A DNA stretch of 64,000 bases from assembly GCA_035048485.1 (NCBI GenBank), contig CM068583.1:65898306-65962305 (forward strand), read 5' to 3'. A program made the translations under genes and the position numbers. Under the pieces are notes generated by a model. That model saw only the letters and a list, made by a program, of their open reading frames with translations. It searched no databases and had not been told where the DNA came from. Source of the stretch: Pteria penguin. Its lineage: Eukaryota > Mollusca > Bivalvia > Pterioida > Pteriidae. Below are positions 26,770 through 39,234 of this stretch, piece after piece (the first letter of the stretch is position 1; each line of letters begins with the position of its first letter).

Positions 26770-26955
26770 TTCTTTGAGCGCTGCACACAGAGTAACAAGC
26801 CAGTTGGGACTCCATGACGGGTCATGTCCTTATCTAAAATTTTTCAGAGGAGACATAGACCCTAACTTCGTCCCCACTGTTAGTAGGAATTTCTACAGAT
26901 CTAGGGTCTATGCTCGCTTCCAGACCAGCAGAGCACAGTTTGCCCATGTTGATGT
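26770..26955 (+). mobile_element. Penelope-like element family 2, 3' tail fragment
   Basis: Carries TTTTTCAGAGGAGACATAGA, CTTCGTCCCCACTGTTAGTA, TTCTACAGATCTAGGGTC and CGCTTCCAGACCAGCAGAGC. These match the reverse complement of 47281-47400. No coding remnant is joined to it. Confidence 0.6.
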
Positions 26956-26959
26956 CGTT

Positions 26960-28120
26960 GTATACATTTTTGATATAATGATCTTACTCTACATTAATAT
27001 ATAAGTGTATATATTTTTATGACATCTTAACTTGAGATATCATTGATCGTTTTCTTCTGTATGGAGTATTATTTATAACTTTTTTTAATGTTTGGGTTTT
27101 TTTATTGTGACGCATTTGTGATGAATGGGAAATGGGACCCGTAAACTAGTTAACCACACTGCTTAACTACCGTTTGTTACTCACTTGATTGTCCTAAGTC
27201 GGTATCGCACCTGTCGTATATTTCATAATTCCATTGCATGTATTACATTACTAGTAAATGTACATATCCTTGGCGAGTTTTTCCCTACAGCTAAGTCAGA
27301 TGTCTTTCCTCCTCTCTTTCCAGTCATGAGCAGAGCATCGTTTCAGGCATTTGATGTGTGAACACCATGCATATATTAATTTAGATGGAACATATGCCTT
27401 CAAAAATGTTCAGTTTCAAAATCTCCTAAAGAATCATTTTATTGTTACTAGGCAAAACACTTAAATGTATGAAATGTTCAGTCGAACTAAATAACACGAA
27501 TTTTACCTAGATATCAATCCAACAGCACGATATTACTTACAGTATATACTAAAATCTATGTTACTCTATATTTTTTCTGAAATCATAACATTAAAATTTT
27601 TAAATGCTAAACTCTTTTTCATTTAACATAATTAGTTCATATTCTGTATGAAAGCACCCATGAATCACAAGATTGACTCAAGATACCCTCACTAATTGGG
27701 CATACCGTACTAAACTATTTCTTCTGAAACACCGTACCAGCCTGATACATCGCCAGTAATTCCATCTGATTTGGTGGTAACTAATTAAGTATAAATATGA
27801 GATTCTGAAAATGGTGTATAAAATCTTTTCGTGAATTGGTGTAAATATTTCATTTTCAAAATTAGATTAAAAGATTTCGAATTAAATTGCATTAAGCCTA
27901 ATAGAAATGTATTACATTTTACCTCGATAAAGCAGATGGTGATATTTTGTATAGTTTCAAAATCCATCATCCCTTCGAATGCATGCACAATTTTTTTAAA
28001 TTGTAAATGTTACCGAATATTTTGTTGGTGGTAATGTAGATCTCTAAAATTAAAGATATGCGATAAAATTTGATAGTGGTAAAGTTGGTATAGTGATGTA
28101 CAACGTTGCATATGGACTTG
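26960..28120. other. Intergenic, no recognised feature
   Basis: AT-rich. Two overlapping 67-residue frames on opposite strands near 27785-28034 lack any domain. Confidence 0.45.
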
Positions 28121-29330
28121 TAAAGTTAGAAATGAAACAGTTCCGGAAGGCACCGGTTATGGGCGTTAAGCGTCTCCTGTTTGGCTATCCATACCCCTCA
28201 TTAATGCCCAAACAGACAAAATATTTCAACAGGTCATACTCATAGAGCTTTTCTTAAGTCATAGTCAGACAGCCTGCCCTAAGTCATGATCATCAGTCTG
28301 TCCTAAGTCATTCATACAGCCTTTCCTAAGTCATTTATATAGCCTTTCCTAAGTCATAGTCATACATCCTGTCCTAAGACATAGTCTGCAGCAGCCTGTC
28401 CTAAGTCATAGTCAAAGTTAGAAATGTTAATGCCCAAACAGACAAAATATTTCAACAGGTCATACTCATAGAGCTTTTCTTAAGTCATAGTCAGACAGCC
28501 TGCCCTAAGTCATGATCATCAGTCTGTCCTAAGTCATTCATACAGCCTTTCCTAAGTCATTTATATAGCCTTTCCTAAGTCATAGTCATACATCCTGTCC
28601 TAAGACATAGTCTGCAGCAGCCTGTCCTAAGTCATAGTCAAAGTTAGAAATGAAACAGTTCCGGAAGGCACCGGTTATGGGCGTTAAGCGTCTCCTGTTT
28701 GGCTCCTAAGTCATAGTCATACATCCTGTCCTAAGACATAGTCTGCAGCAGCCTGTCCTAAGTCATAGTCAAAGTTAGAAATGTTAACTGAAAATGTAAT
28801 GCGTCTCCTGTTTGGCTCCTAAGTCATAGTCATACATCCTGTCCTAAGACATAGTCTACAGCAGCCTGTCCTAAGTTATAGTTATGCATCCTGTCCTAAC
28901 TCATAGTCTGCAGCAACCTGTCCTAAGTCATAGCCTACCGCAGCCTGTCCTAAGTCATAGTCTGCAGCAGCATGTCCTACGTCATAGTCATACATCCTGT
29001 CCTAACTCATAGTCTGCAGCAACCTGTCCTGATTCATAGCCTACCTCAGCCTGTCCTAAGTCATAGTCTGCAGCAGCATGTCCTAAGTCATAGTCATACA
29101 TACTGTCCTAACTCATAGTCTGCAGCAGCCTGTCCTGAGTCATAGCCTACCGCAGCATGTCTTACGTCATAGTCATACATCCTGTCCTAACTCATAGTCT
29201 TCAGCAGCCTGTCCTGAGTCATAGCCTACCTCAGCCTGTCCTAAGTCATAGCCTGCAGCAGCCTGTCCTAAGACATAGTCTCGGCTCGTCTTAAGTCATA
29301 GTCTGCAGCCAGTCGGTTTAAACATATCTA
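28121..29330. repeat. Rearranged ~27-bp repeat with ~225-bp and ~65-bp duplicated blocks
   Basis: The basic unit is CCTGTCCTAAGTCATAGTC plus a variable GCAGCAG or ATACAT link. A block of about 225 bp beginning ATGCCCAAACAGACAAAATA occurs at 28204 and again at 28430 with no difference I can see. A second block with AACAGTTCCGGAAGGCACCG occurs at 28135 and 28653, and its end (CGTCTCCTGTTTGGCT) a third time at 28802. This points to recent, stepwise local duplication. Confidence 0.9.
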
Positions 29331-29374
29331 TTAAATCAATATTTATTTAAAGCTGAACTGGTCTTAATTTATCT

Positions 29375-29680
29375 TCCAGAGTATGACTTCAGACAGGGTG
29401 CAGACAATGACATAGAACAGGCTGCAGAATATGACTTAGGACAGGTTGTATGACTTACTTAGTACAAGCTGTAGAAAATGATATAGGACAGACTGCAGAC
29501 TATAATTTTAAAAGAGGCTGTACTGAATATGATTTACGACAGACTGTATGACTATGACTTAGGGCAGGCTGTACTGAATATGATTTACGACAGACTGTAT
29601 GACTATGACTTAGGGCAGGCTGTACTGAATATGATTTACGACAGACTGTATGACTATGACTTAGGGCAGGCTGTATGTTA
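29375..29680. repeat. Inverted arm of the 28-29 kb repeat; 51-bp unit x 3
   Basis: Units TATGATTTACGACAGACTGT followed by GACTATGACTTAGGGCAGG. The second part is the reverse complement of the CCTGCCCTAAGTCATAGTC core of the array on the left. Exact 51-bp spacing is seen from 29521 to 29665. The 77-residue minus frame is a repeat product. Confidence 0.9.
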
Positions 29681-30216
29681 AGTCTGAACGTACTATTTGT
29701 ATGTAAGGTCTGTTTTAAACGACAAATATGCAAAGTGAAAGAAAAAATAAATTAGCAAAGAAGTGATAGTGATGTATGGAGTAGGTACTTTCAAATTTCA
29801 AACTGCACGTTAAGACAATCAAAGAAGTAAGATATTCTATCTCAAATTTTAATAACATCAATTATGGTATAATAATGGAAATGTATGCGATAAAAATATT
29901 TAGGTATATTTTCATATGTTCCTTTTGAAAGATCTATATCTTTTGAAATAATTCAGTAATAAATCTCAAGTAAAAATACTAAAAGGAGATTTTTTCTAAA
30001 GAATTAGTTTTTAAACATTGATACTAGAATTGTTTGAATATGTAGCTCTCTGAACTTGCGACTCGATCATCCATGTCTATGGTAAATTCAATTGCAATTG
30101 ATTTATGTCAATCACTTTAATACAGTCTCCATCATCAAAGTAAGTCAATGTTGCGGTAGTGTGGTTTTATGAAGGTGGAGAAGAATGCAAGTTACGTCCA
30201 TTACGTGTAAACAAAA
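29681..30216. other. Intergenic, no recognised feature
   Basis: AT-rich unique sequence. Confidence 0.4.
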
Positions 30217-30494
30217 ATATCAAAACCTCTCATCTAAATTACAGATAATCTATGTAATAATAGGTTTCATCAAGATATAATTTATCGTTCTTTACATATG
30301 TAACTAATTTGTCTTCATGTGTTCAAAAGTTACAAAGTATCAGATTGGCTTATATGTATCAAAACCTCTCATCTGAATTACAGATAATCTATGTAATTAT
30401 ATGTCTCATCAAGATATATTCTATCGTTCTTTACATATGTTACTAATTTGTCTTCATGTGTTCAAAAGTTACAAAGTATCAGATTGGTTCATGT
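30217..30494. repeat. Direct tandem duplication, ~139 bp x 2
   Basis: Both copies begin ATCAAAACCTCTCATCT and end with GTTCAAAAGTTACAAAGTAT followed by CAGATTGG. They differ by a handful of substitutions. Confidence 0.9.
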
Positions 30495-31690
30495 ATTTCT
30501 GTGTTAATTTATAATCAATCTAATTTTACCAAAAAATATTATTTTAATATAAAAATTATTCTGGCATTTGTAATCAACAGATGAAGGTCATAAAAAGTTT
30601 GGTAAGTATGTACCCTACAACTTAGGCAGTAGCACTTAAGGAAAATGAACAGATAACAAATCGAATGAAAAAGCATTTATTGCTGTCCTCACGTCCAGCA
30701 TGTCTTAAATTTATATAAATTTCATATCTGTTAACAACAAATCATGTGTGACCGAAAATGTCATAAATGTGTATTTGTGATTCATGATATAAACTAGATA
30801 CAGTTTACTGTAAGCTTTGAGTCTCTTAACTATTTATTGAAAAATAATAATGGTCCATGATACAACGTTCTACCTTAAGTCAGAATCCCAAACAAAAAGC
30901 CATCTAATATCATTCTGATATATGTATATATATATATTTTTCTTAAAACCCTCTTAAGTCTTACCGCTAGATATTTACTATCCTCTCATTTTACGCATTT
31001 ATAATATATACTTAACATATATCCTACTCTTCAAATATCATATTGAAAATATGATTATGAAAAGTATGACATTTACGCATCTGTAAATGTTTGCTTTGTC
31101 CATTCTTATTTCTTTTCATTTATGTTCAACAATACAAGAATTTGACTATGCTATAGATTAAACAAATAAGGGTTATACTATGTTTGACAAAAGAACATAT
31201 CTTTCACATTACTGCCTCTTGATAGAATGGCAGAGGTATTTTAAATGTAATAACTTCAACACATTAACTTAAGTCAGTAGTGTATTAATGAGCGATAATT
31301 ACAAAGAATTATGGTACCTGCCTTTCTCCGTTTCTTGTCAAGGATGTCGCTATGTCAGTATATTCTATCAAAACAACTAGAGCAAAGATAATTTTACTAT
31401 TCACGCTTTTCTCGCTTATACATTATTGTGCATTAAACGGGCTGGTTAAAATGGATTATATGAATTCATTTTCCAAAAGTCGGTGCTTTTATATTTGGTG
31501 AATGCACTTTGTTAACTTAATCAGCGTCTATTACGTGGAGATATCTTTTCTTTCATCTACGGTTGCAATTTGAAAATGATGTCCCGACAGTACTAGATGT
31601 AGAAATTTGTTACGTCTCGGGAACATACTTTTAATTATTCTGTGATATTTAATACTATTAGCATGTTAATTACAGTGTATTTTGTTTCTT
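30495..31690. other. Upstream flank of the eight-exon gene, no recognised element
   Basis: AT-rich. It may contain the promoter and 5' untranslated exon(s) of the gene starting at 31708, but I see no clear promoter motif. A TATATATATATATA stretch near 30925 is simple repeat. Confidence 0.4.
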
Positions 31691-31707
31691 ATTAATAAAG
31701 GAGTAAT

Positions 31708-32885
31708 ATGCATGAACACGAAGGAAATTGTAGCAGTCAGTCAAGTGAGACATTAAGTTGTAGATCTTTCCAGAGTGATTTTGGAAGGACAGATAATACT
31801 ACTCAGAGCAGCCTTTTAAACTTGTGTATGAATATTGAACGACATCAGCAACGAAAGGCCAACAGTGAACCAATACAGAAAATAAAAAGCTCCCGCCACG
31901 TATGTAAACATTTACCGCCTTCTTTATCCCATGACATCGTTTCATCAGATATAACATATAAACAAAATTGTTACATGATTAAACGTATATTGTGTAATGT
32001 TTAAAGAAGAAATCGATTGTCTTTTTACTTTAAAGGTTCAGTCACAGTTTTACTTTTTAGCATAAATGTAATTTAAAATTTGCTTAAATTTAAATACTAG
32101 CAAGGGGAAAGCGTGTATTAAATCTATCAAATATAGACAGGTATGTTACAATATGTGAACTTCGTTTAAATATCTATTGGCATATTTTTCTCTGTACGTC
32201 TTAAGAAATACTTTACAGTTAACAGCGTATTTACTCTATTTATTGTATAATACTTATAGAAGCCCGATCCTGAATGTCATCAAACAACGATACGATGTGA
32301 ACCGTTTCAACTGCTAACACCCCCAGGCACACCACAAAAAGATGGACGTTACTTACCGAATTCTGAAAAACGGGTACGTTACACTTGAATATTTTCGACT
32401 GTATATAGTAAAGATAAAAGTTAGAATAAGTTTTATGACTCAATCGAATAACCCATTATAAGAATGATAACCTGGAGAAAAATATTCCTTTTCTATGATA
32501 GAGTCCACATGCTGGTCAATATCTCAGTAGTCCTTCTCCAAAGAAGCCTCAAGGACCGTTATCACCATTGATGGTTGATACAGGTGATGCTTGGTCGTCA
32601 TCAGAACCACATGTGAACGGTGGCAAAAATATGAATGAGCAGCGACCTACAAGCTATCATTTTGTAGACAATCTACCCTTGAATTCGACAGGAATATTTT
32701 TACCTGTGGATAGGAATTTAGATGCCAGAAAAAGAGACAAGATTCTAAATGCCATTGCCAATGTTATGAAAGAAGGTATGTTATACACATATTTACCATA
32801 ATTTTTTTGCAGATTTTGTTGTGGAATAGATTTATATATTAAGATAGAATCTATATATTAAATATGCCTCATTATTATTATTAAC

Positions 32886-32946
<61 letters not shown>

Positions 32947-35900
32947 TATTATTATTATTATTTATTAACCCGTTGTGGCCTAGTGGTATCAAGCTGAACT
33001 CTTGATCGGGAGGCCGGGGTTCGAGTCCCGCTCTGGTCATGCCGGTGTTCTGTCTTTCGGATGAGACGGTAAAAACCGATGCCCCGTGTCGTGGTATGCA
33101 TGGCACATTAAAGTTCCCTCACTGCTTAGTGTGGGTCCGTTGCAAAGGTCAAAATTTGTATGCCCCGCATAAAGCAGATGCTGTCACCATATACGTGAAA
33201 TATGCGTGGTGTGACGTTAAACAAAAATCAATCAATCAATCAATATTATTATTTGTTTTATATCAACAGATGACGATAGACCAGTGGAAACATCCCATCA
33301 GAAATTTGCATTGCAAGATCCTGCACAATTCAGATTTAAACGTCAATCTTCAACTGAAAGCAACGAGTCAGGAGATATACGATATTTAAACAAAAGCCCT
33401 GTCAAAAAGATTCAACCTACTAAACGAGAAAATGAGTCCACCGTACAAGCTAGTTCAATTAAACAACAGTCATTGTCATCAAAATCTTTACCAGAAATAT
33501 CAAGAGAAGAAATTGTCAAATGTAAACCCTATGCCACAAATCTGCAGTGGATAACGACACCAGAACCAAAATCCGAGGAAGATTTCTTTCCAGCAAATCA
33601 TTCACATAGGTCTGAAGATTTCAAAACAGGAATGTTTATGGATAGTACTTCTGAATTCAATAGGAGAGAATCGACAGCTTCCTTGTCCACACATAACGAA
33701 ATGATGACAGGGTTTAATGGACGGACTGGTGATCGTCTTGGTACTGGCACGACAGTGTCTTCCCGGAACCAAACGGTCGGAGAGAATGGCTTTCTATTCC
33801 CAAAGTCTGCTAATGTGACTGAACCGTTTCCATTTAGTCCACGTATTATCAGTACCAATACCAAATTAAGACCTGTATTCCCGGAGAGTAATGTCCAAAG
33901 ACCAAGCAAGACATTGGATAACAACATAGATAAGTTTGGAAGCATAGGTAGTCTGAGTTGTGACAACCAAAGTGGTTCACATGGATTGACTTCGGTGTCA
34001 AATAATTCCAACATTGAGAAGTTGATGATGCTGGAATTTTTCAGAAAAAGAGCATTGCGTAGTAACAGTGACATTCCGACCTCTCCATCAAAACATGAAA
34101 TAGAACAAGTGAGAGAATTTATCCGTAATTTTCATAGATCTTTATCGGATCCTTCCTCTATATCTCCACGAAAGAAAGCAATGCTTTATGAAGAACGGAT
34201 GGTTGGAGACCTGTTCTCAATGACGGACGATGTGTTTGAGGAACAGGTGGTGTCTACTCCCAATTATTCCGATAGCACCCAACGATCTTGCAACACACAG
34301 ATTGGTCAATTTAGTGAAGATATGATCATTGAATTATTGGGACAAAACGAAAAAATGAAAAGAGAATTAACTAAGAGGCAGCTTTTCAAAGAACATCAAG
34401 AAATCCGGAAAGGTATTTATCAGTTCTATGATTTAAATTACAATTTTTTATATTGAAAGTATGTACAATACACTCATTGGTTGTATTTGATACTGTGAAA
34501 TACGTGGTTTTACAAAAACAGTATATTCGTGGGTTCTTAATAAATAAAGCGACCTAATTGTCTTGAACAGATCGGGAAAATGTAATCACAACTGAGTGAT
34601 GATCAAAGTAGCGTGTCACTATGTCCTGAGCGATCTAAAATAATTACCATATCGGATTGTATACTGGTACTGAAAAACTCAAAAACATATTTTGTTAAAA
34701 TGATGCTGCGGTGGTTAAATAAAGGTAGCGTAAAGCTACGAACGTCGGCGGCACCAGGGCTACCAGACCCTGTAGCCGTGCTTGCAGAAACTGATTCTAC
34801 TAGGGATGCAGTTGCTACCATGTCTGCAAATAAGTTGTCTGCATATAAGTAACGGATGAACTCGATACTAGTATTTTAATGATTTTAGATGTCTTGGTAT
34901 TAGAAAGCTTTTACCGAACAATGTGTGTTATAGGATATCAATCTATGTTATCATGAATAAAGTACATATCTATCTATTTTTCTTTACTACAAAGGTTCGG
35001 AGGTATTTATAGTTGGTAGGTTCGTAAGTTCGTGTGTGCAGCCGTCCACGAAAATCACGAAAATTAGATCCCCACGAATAAAAAGTATTTCACAGTAATT
35101 GTAACGCTCTTGACATAATGACCTGAATACTCTCCTTTATGTCAATATATTATTATTATGTATAAGAATTATGAATATCATTTTAAGACGAGGAAGAGGA
35201 AGAGAAATTCTTTCAAGACCAACACACGAGACCATCAGAGATAGCATCTCTCCTTCTTGGAGGTATACAACGTACATCCACTGATAAAATAAGGCGCACT
35301 GCCACATCGGAAGATATGCAGGCGATGGATAGAGTAGACGGAAGTCCAAATAAAACAGGATCCATCACCAGACAAAAGCCAGACACGCATACAGAATCAG
35401 ATAGCGTATTTCAGCCACCCAGATCACCAATTCCATCCACCAGCATGATGACATCTCCACTAACACATCGACTGGTCGGAGAAGCAGGCAGAAAACGAAA
35501 ACACGGTTAGAAGATGTTTTCAACAAATACTTCGCTGCTAAGATTTTGTGTTTATTTATTCATTTAGCTACTTATGAATTTATTAACTTATTCATATATT
35601 TTTTCGTCATTTATATTTTGTAATAGGTGAAATCACAATGCGGTTAACATGTGAAGACTTGCTAGGGAAGAGTAAAGAACTGACGGAAAGACTGCATGAG
35701 TTGGATCATGTTGCAGGAAAAAATTGCAAATGCGCAAATATCGAAAACGAGATTCTCCTCATGGCCAATGACGCCTATGCCAAAATAAGACGAGTAGATG
35801 ACAGTAAGCAAGCTCTTCAGCAATATCAAGAGGAGGTAAACGAGACAAACCGAACAATATTTGACTCTATGACAATATTGTGTAGTATAAAGTCTTTATG

Positions 35901-37168
35901 TAAACACGGTAGAACCATTGAAGATATATACCCTGGAAGTGTGGTATTCGTAATAGGATGTCACTCTACTCAAGCTTTGGACGATCTATGGATGATGTAC
36001 AAATCAGGAACAATTGAGCGAGAAATGAATGAAGACTTTTTATCTCCTGCAACTAAACAGAAATATGACGCCTACAATTTGTGTCTCAAGGTTCATATGA
36101 AATGTGAGGAATACCTACGAGTCAGAAAGGAATTAGGTATGTTAATGTATGGCATTTAAAATCGTTACGTATACATAGAACATAATTGAAACATAATCCA
36201 CATGTTCATGTCAAAGCAAAAGTGCAAAATTCTTATGTACGTAAATACAACATGCATGTTTTAATTTCAAGTAGAACTATCCACAATTACTCACTCTAAC
36301 ATCAGCTAACACTATATTATAGGGAATCAGTTATATGAAATCGTGTGTTCTCGGTAGACACATATGTTTTGTGTTTTTGTGTTGTTATACGTGTTCTAAA
36401 CTGTATAAGACGCGTGGTCATCTATACTGAAGGCAATTTGTGAATGAAAGATCAATGGTTTAATAACGTGTCAAATACAAATAACTTAAGGCATAAATTA
36501 TCATAAAAATTACAAAAATATAAAATAAACATATACAACTTTATCAACTGTTTTATTTAGATGATTCAGAATCCATTGTCACATTGGACTCGTCATTTTC
36601 GAAGAGTGATACAGAAATAGCACGAGTAGGAAGTGCATCGAAAGAAAATATCTACAAACGATCTCCATTCAAACGTCCGTCAATTTCCAGTATATCAATT
36701 GTGCACATGCGAAGTCAATCAGCTCCCCATGTTAATCAACCTCCTGTATCTCCCAATCATTCTCGGCGGCTGAAGTCCCCTCAATCACCTCTGAATCGAG
36801 ACAGAAAGTTTTCATTTAGTGTACCATCAGACGAACACTCTCCTCGAAGAGTTTTTCAAGAGCTGTAAGAATTGTTTTATACCAAACCTCTGAATCTACA
36901 ATTTACTTTATTATTTCATAATTACTTATTCTATGACCGTCGTTCTAAATTTGATCACCTTTCTTGTTTCTTTTTCAGCAACTTTGGATCACCGACCCTA
37001 AAGAAAGTATTTGATTTTGATATCGCTCTAACATCGAAAACATCCCCAAAACGAAAGTCATTTGCAGAACCACCACCATGGGAGCAGGATAATCAAAATA
37101 TGTACCATGACGAATTGAACTCACCAAAAAGGAAAAATTTCGGTTCTCTTAGAGATCTTAACATTTGA
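31708..37168 (+). CDS. Eight-exon gene for a 1014-residue Ser/Pro-rich protein with a TRADD-N-like domain
   Basis: Exons: 31708-31899, 32260-32373, 32502-32775, 33270-34412, 35188-35505, 35627-36136, 36561-36864, 36979-37168. All introns are GT-AG. Phases run 0,0,1,1,1,1,2, and the exons join into 3045 bp without a stop until TGA at 37166. The start ATG has an in-frame TAA 12 bases upstream, but the exon could also be entered by splicing. Most of the protein is Ser/Pro/Lys-rich and probably disordered, with repeated SPKK, SPRK and SPKRK motifs that would suit proline-directed kinases (inference). Exon 6 encodes helical sequence (residues ~688-765) and then a compact module (~776-850) with DIYPGSVVFVIGC, LDDLWMMYKSGTI and CEEYLRVRKEL. 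This resembles the TRADD-like N-terminal domain found in many invertebrate proteins (from memory, unverified). The function of the whole protein is unknown. A polyadenylation signal follows 105 bases after the stop. Confidence 0.85.
32869..32968. repeat. (ATT)n microsatellite in intron 3
   Basis: About 30 ATT units with a few ATTT interruptions. The SINE at 32969 is inserted in this tract: ATTATTATTT resumes on its far side at 33244. Confidence 0.95.
32969..33243 (+). mobile_element. tRNA-derived SINE, near complete, in intron 3
   Basis: The tRNA-like head has box A-like GTGGCCTAGTGGTATC and a consensus-matching box B GGGTTCGAGTCCC. A conserved central domain follows (TGTCTTTCGGATGAGACGG, CCCCGTGTCG, GGCACATTAAAGTTCCC). 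The 3' part is GTGACGTTAAACAAAAATCA with an (AATC)n tail. This layout matches core-domain SINEs of molluscs; the family name Meta-type is from memory. It is sense to the host gene and ends 26 bases before the exon 4 acceptor. Confidence 0.85.
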
Positions 37169-37272
37169 ATAGGAAAATCATCCATGTGATCAGATCTCTT
37201 TTTAGTAGATCTCTTTATAATTGTATTTTATATCTTATCAGTAAATTATGTAGTTTATAAAAATTTCAAAGA

Positions 37273-37278
37273 AATAAA
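37273..37278 (+). promoter_or_regulatory. Polyadenylation signal AATAAA
   Basis: AATAAA lies 105 bases past the TGA of the eight-exon gene, in AT-rich sequence. It is the first such hexamer after the stop. Confidence 0.6.
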
Positions 37279-37289
37279 CTCAATATTCA

Positions 37290-38900
37290 CATCGTTGTGA
37301 AACAGAACTCTTCAGCAATTATTTTATTTGCTTATTCTATATTTTTTCAGATATTCAGAACTTACCTAATGTAGCCTTTATATCGTTATATCATACCTGC
37401 ATATATTGTTTTAAAGTATACCATATATTTTATAGTACCCTGTGTTGAAGCATATTGAAATTGCATAGAAGGAATTGTACTCTCATACATTGCATACATC
37501 CTCCAAATGATCTCTAAACCGTCCACTGTTAATATTAAATGTGTTTTATGATATTACACACCTCAATGTTAATTTATAGTTTAAATAATATATAGTTTTT
37601 ATAATATTTAATTGTCTTTGTTATCCTTTGAAAGATATATTTATATTTTCTTTACTATCAAATTGATTTGATCTACCATTTCCTGCTTCATTGACAAGTA
37701 CTAATTCTTTCTTTCTGTTAGTATCAAATAACACATTATTTTCACAATTAACATCGTAGTTATATTCCTTTCATTTTTGTTATGCATTCTTTTAGTATGG
37801 CTAGTTTGCTTTGAAACTATGCATTATCAATTTATGGCCTTCGATTAATTAGTTCTATGTCCGTCACAACAATATAATGTTGCGTCTGAATATGCTTTTA
37901 AATTGCCACAATACTTCTTTGATGCCACATTCTCACTTTCCCTATATACGTCGGTTTCTGGACAACATTTGCTCTGAAATCAAGTTTCTTAGAACTTAGC
38001 ATTTTTTAAAAGATAAATATACTACTTATCTATGTTGAGAACCAGGTTTAAGCCCTTAAACTTGTTCGCCCTTGACCTCAATCGGCTTCTATGTTTTTCC
38101 TGAATGTGAATATATAACACTGAAATAACTTATACATCGTTGTTTTATCTAAACTTTTTTGATCATTTTTTGGATATATATTTTTTCTTCCTTTAACATT
38201 CATCATTGTTGCTGTTCTTTGTTAACGAGCATGTGTTCAAATTCGAATTTATCGTTTGCTTATACTATAATGTGTTCATATACCAGACTACCTACATGTA
38301 ATACAAATGGATTCATGTTGTGTTCAATGACCTTGTTTTTACTTTTAGTGAATTTACCATATGTGTTCATAACTACAGCACAGTGTTTCAATTTTTGTCC
38401 TTACAAGCCATTTTAAAATCTAGTTTTAGACATATATTGCTGAATTGTTAAATTTGTTAAATTTTTCGTCTAAAACTTGATATTTTTCACAGTCTTCATT
38501 AAATATTTTTCCATCATGCTGTATCAAAGCTATTAAAACCTTTCGTCTTTTCCTGGTTTTTCTGGTTGTCTTTATGTGTGGTAACAAATGCAAACCTTGA
38601 GAATATGTTACTATCATTCTCTTAAATGATAGTACAAATGGGCCGCCATGTCATTGGTTTGTTAATTGGTTAAATGTTACAGAATAAATTTGCCTGTATA
38701 ATGGTTACCAGTGACTGGTGCGTGCTCAAGAAAAGAAAAGGATAAATATTAAAAGATGTATACGTTATAAAGTTGTGAAAACTAGACTTATGATGTCCTC
38801 GGAGAATATCAGTCCCCTAGAATTGACACCGGCCTAGTGGTTATGATAAATATTAGGAGATATATATTTATATGTGTTATAATTTTGTGCAATAGATGTA
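37290..38900. other. Intergenic, no recognised feature
   Basis: AT-rich. An 85-residue plus frame (38159-38416) is Cys/Phe-rich with hydrophobic stretches but has no supporting evidence. Confidence 0.4.
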
Positions 38901-38904
38901 CAAA

Positions 38905-39195
38905 GAAGGATCGATATTCCAGACTTAAAAGGTTACATGACTTTCAAATATCAGAGTCACTTCATCCATTATGAGCAAATTTAACATCTGCATATTCAAT
39001 ATAAATTCGCTATGGCGTTCTTTATGAATTGTAAAGATGATGGATAAATCCAGACCACAAGTCCAAAAATCATGAAACCATAGGACATACAAAATCATTG
39101 AAAATGAAAAACAAATGGAAAATAACAAAATATGTCTACTTGAAGAGCATATGTGAACCCCTGTGATGGAGTGAGATCAGGTGCTCGGGGATAAT
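38905..39195 (-). mobile_element. Penelope-like element family 1, 3' tail, reverse orientation
   Basis: The reverse complement matches 44400-44606 over most of its length (GGTTCACATATGCTCTTCAA, CACAAGTCCAAAAATCATGA read on the given strand). It lacks its coding part, which would lie on the high-coordinate side, where a plus-strand copy starts instead. Confidence 0.7.
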
Positions 39196-39234
39196 TATAA
39201 GGCGTTTATCAACATGCATGTTTATCTATAGGAC

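Noticed and set aside
33598..34074. 158-residue minus-strand frame
   Set aside because: Antisense shadow of exon 4 of the eight-exon gene.
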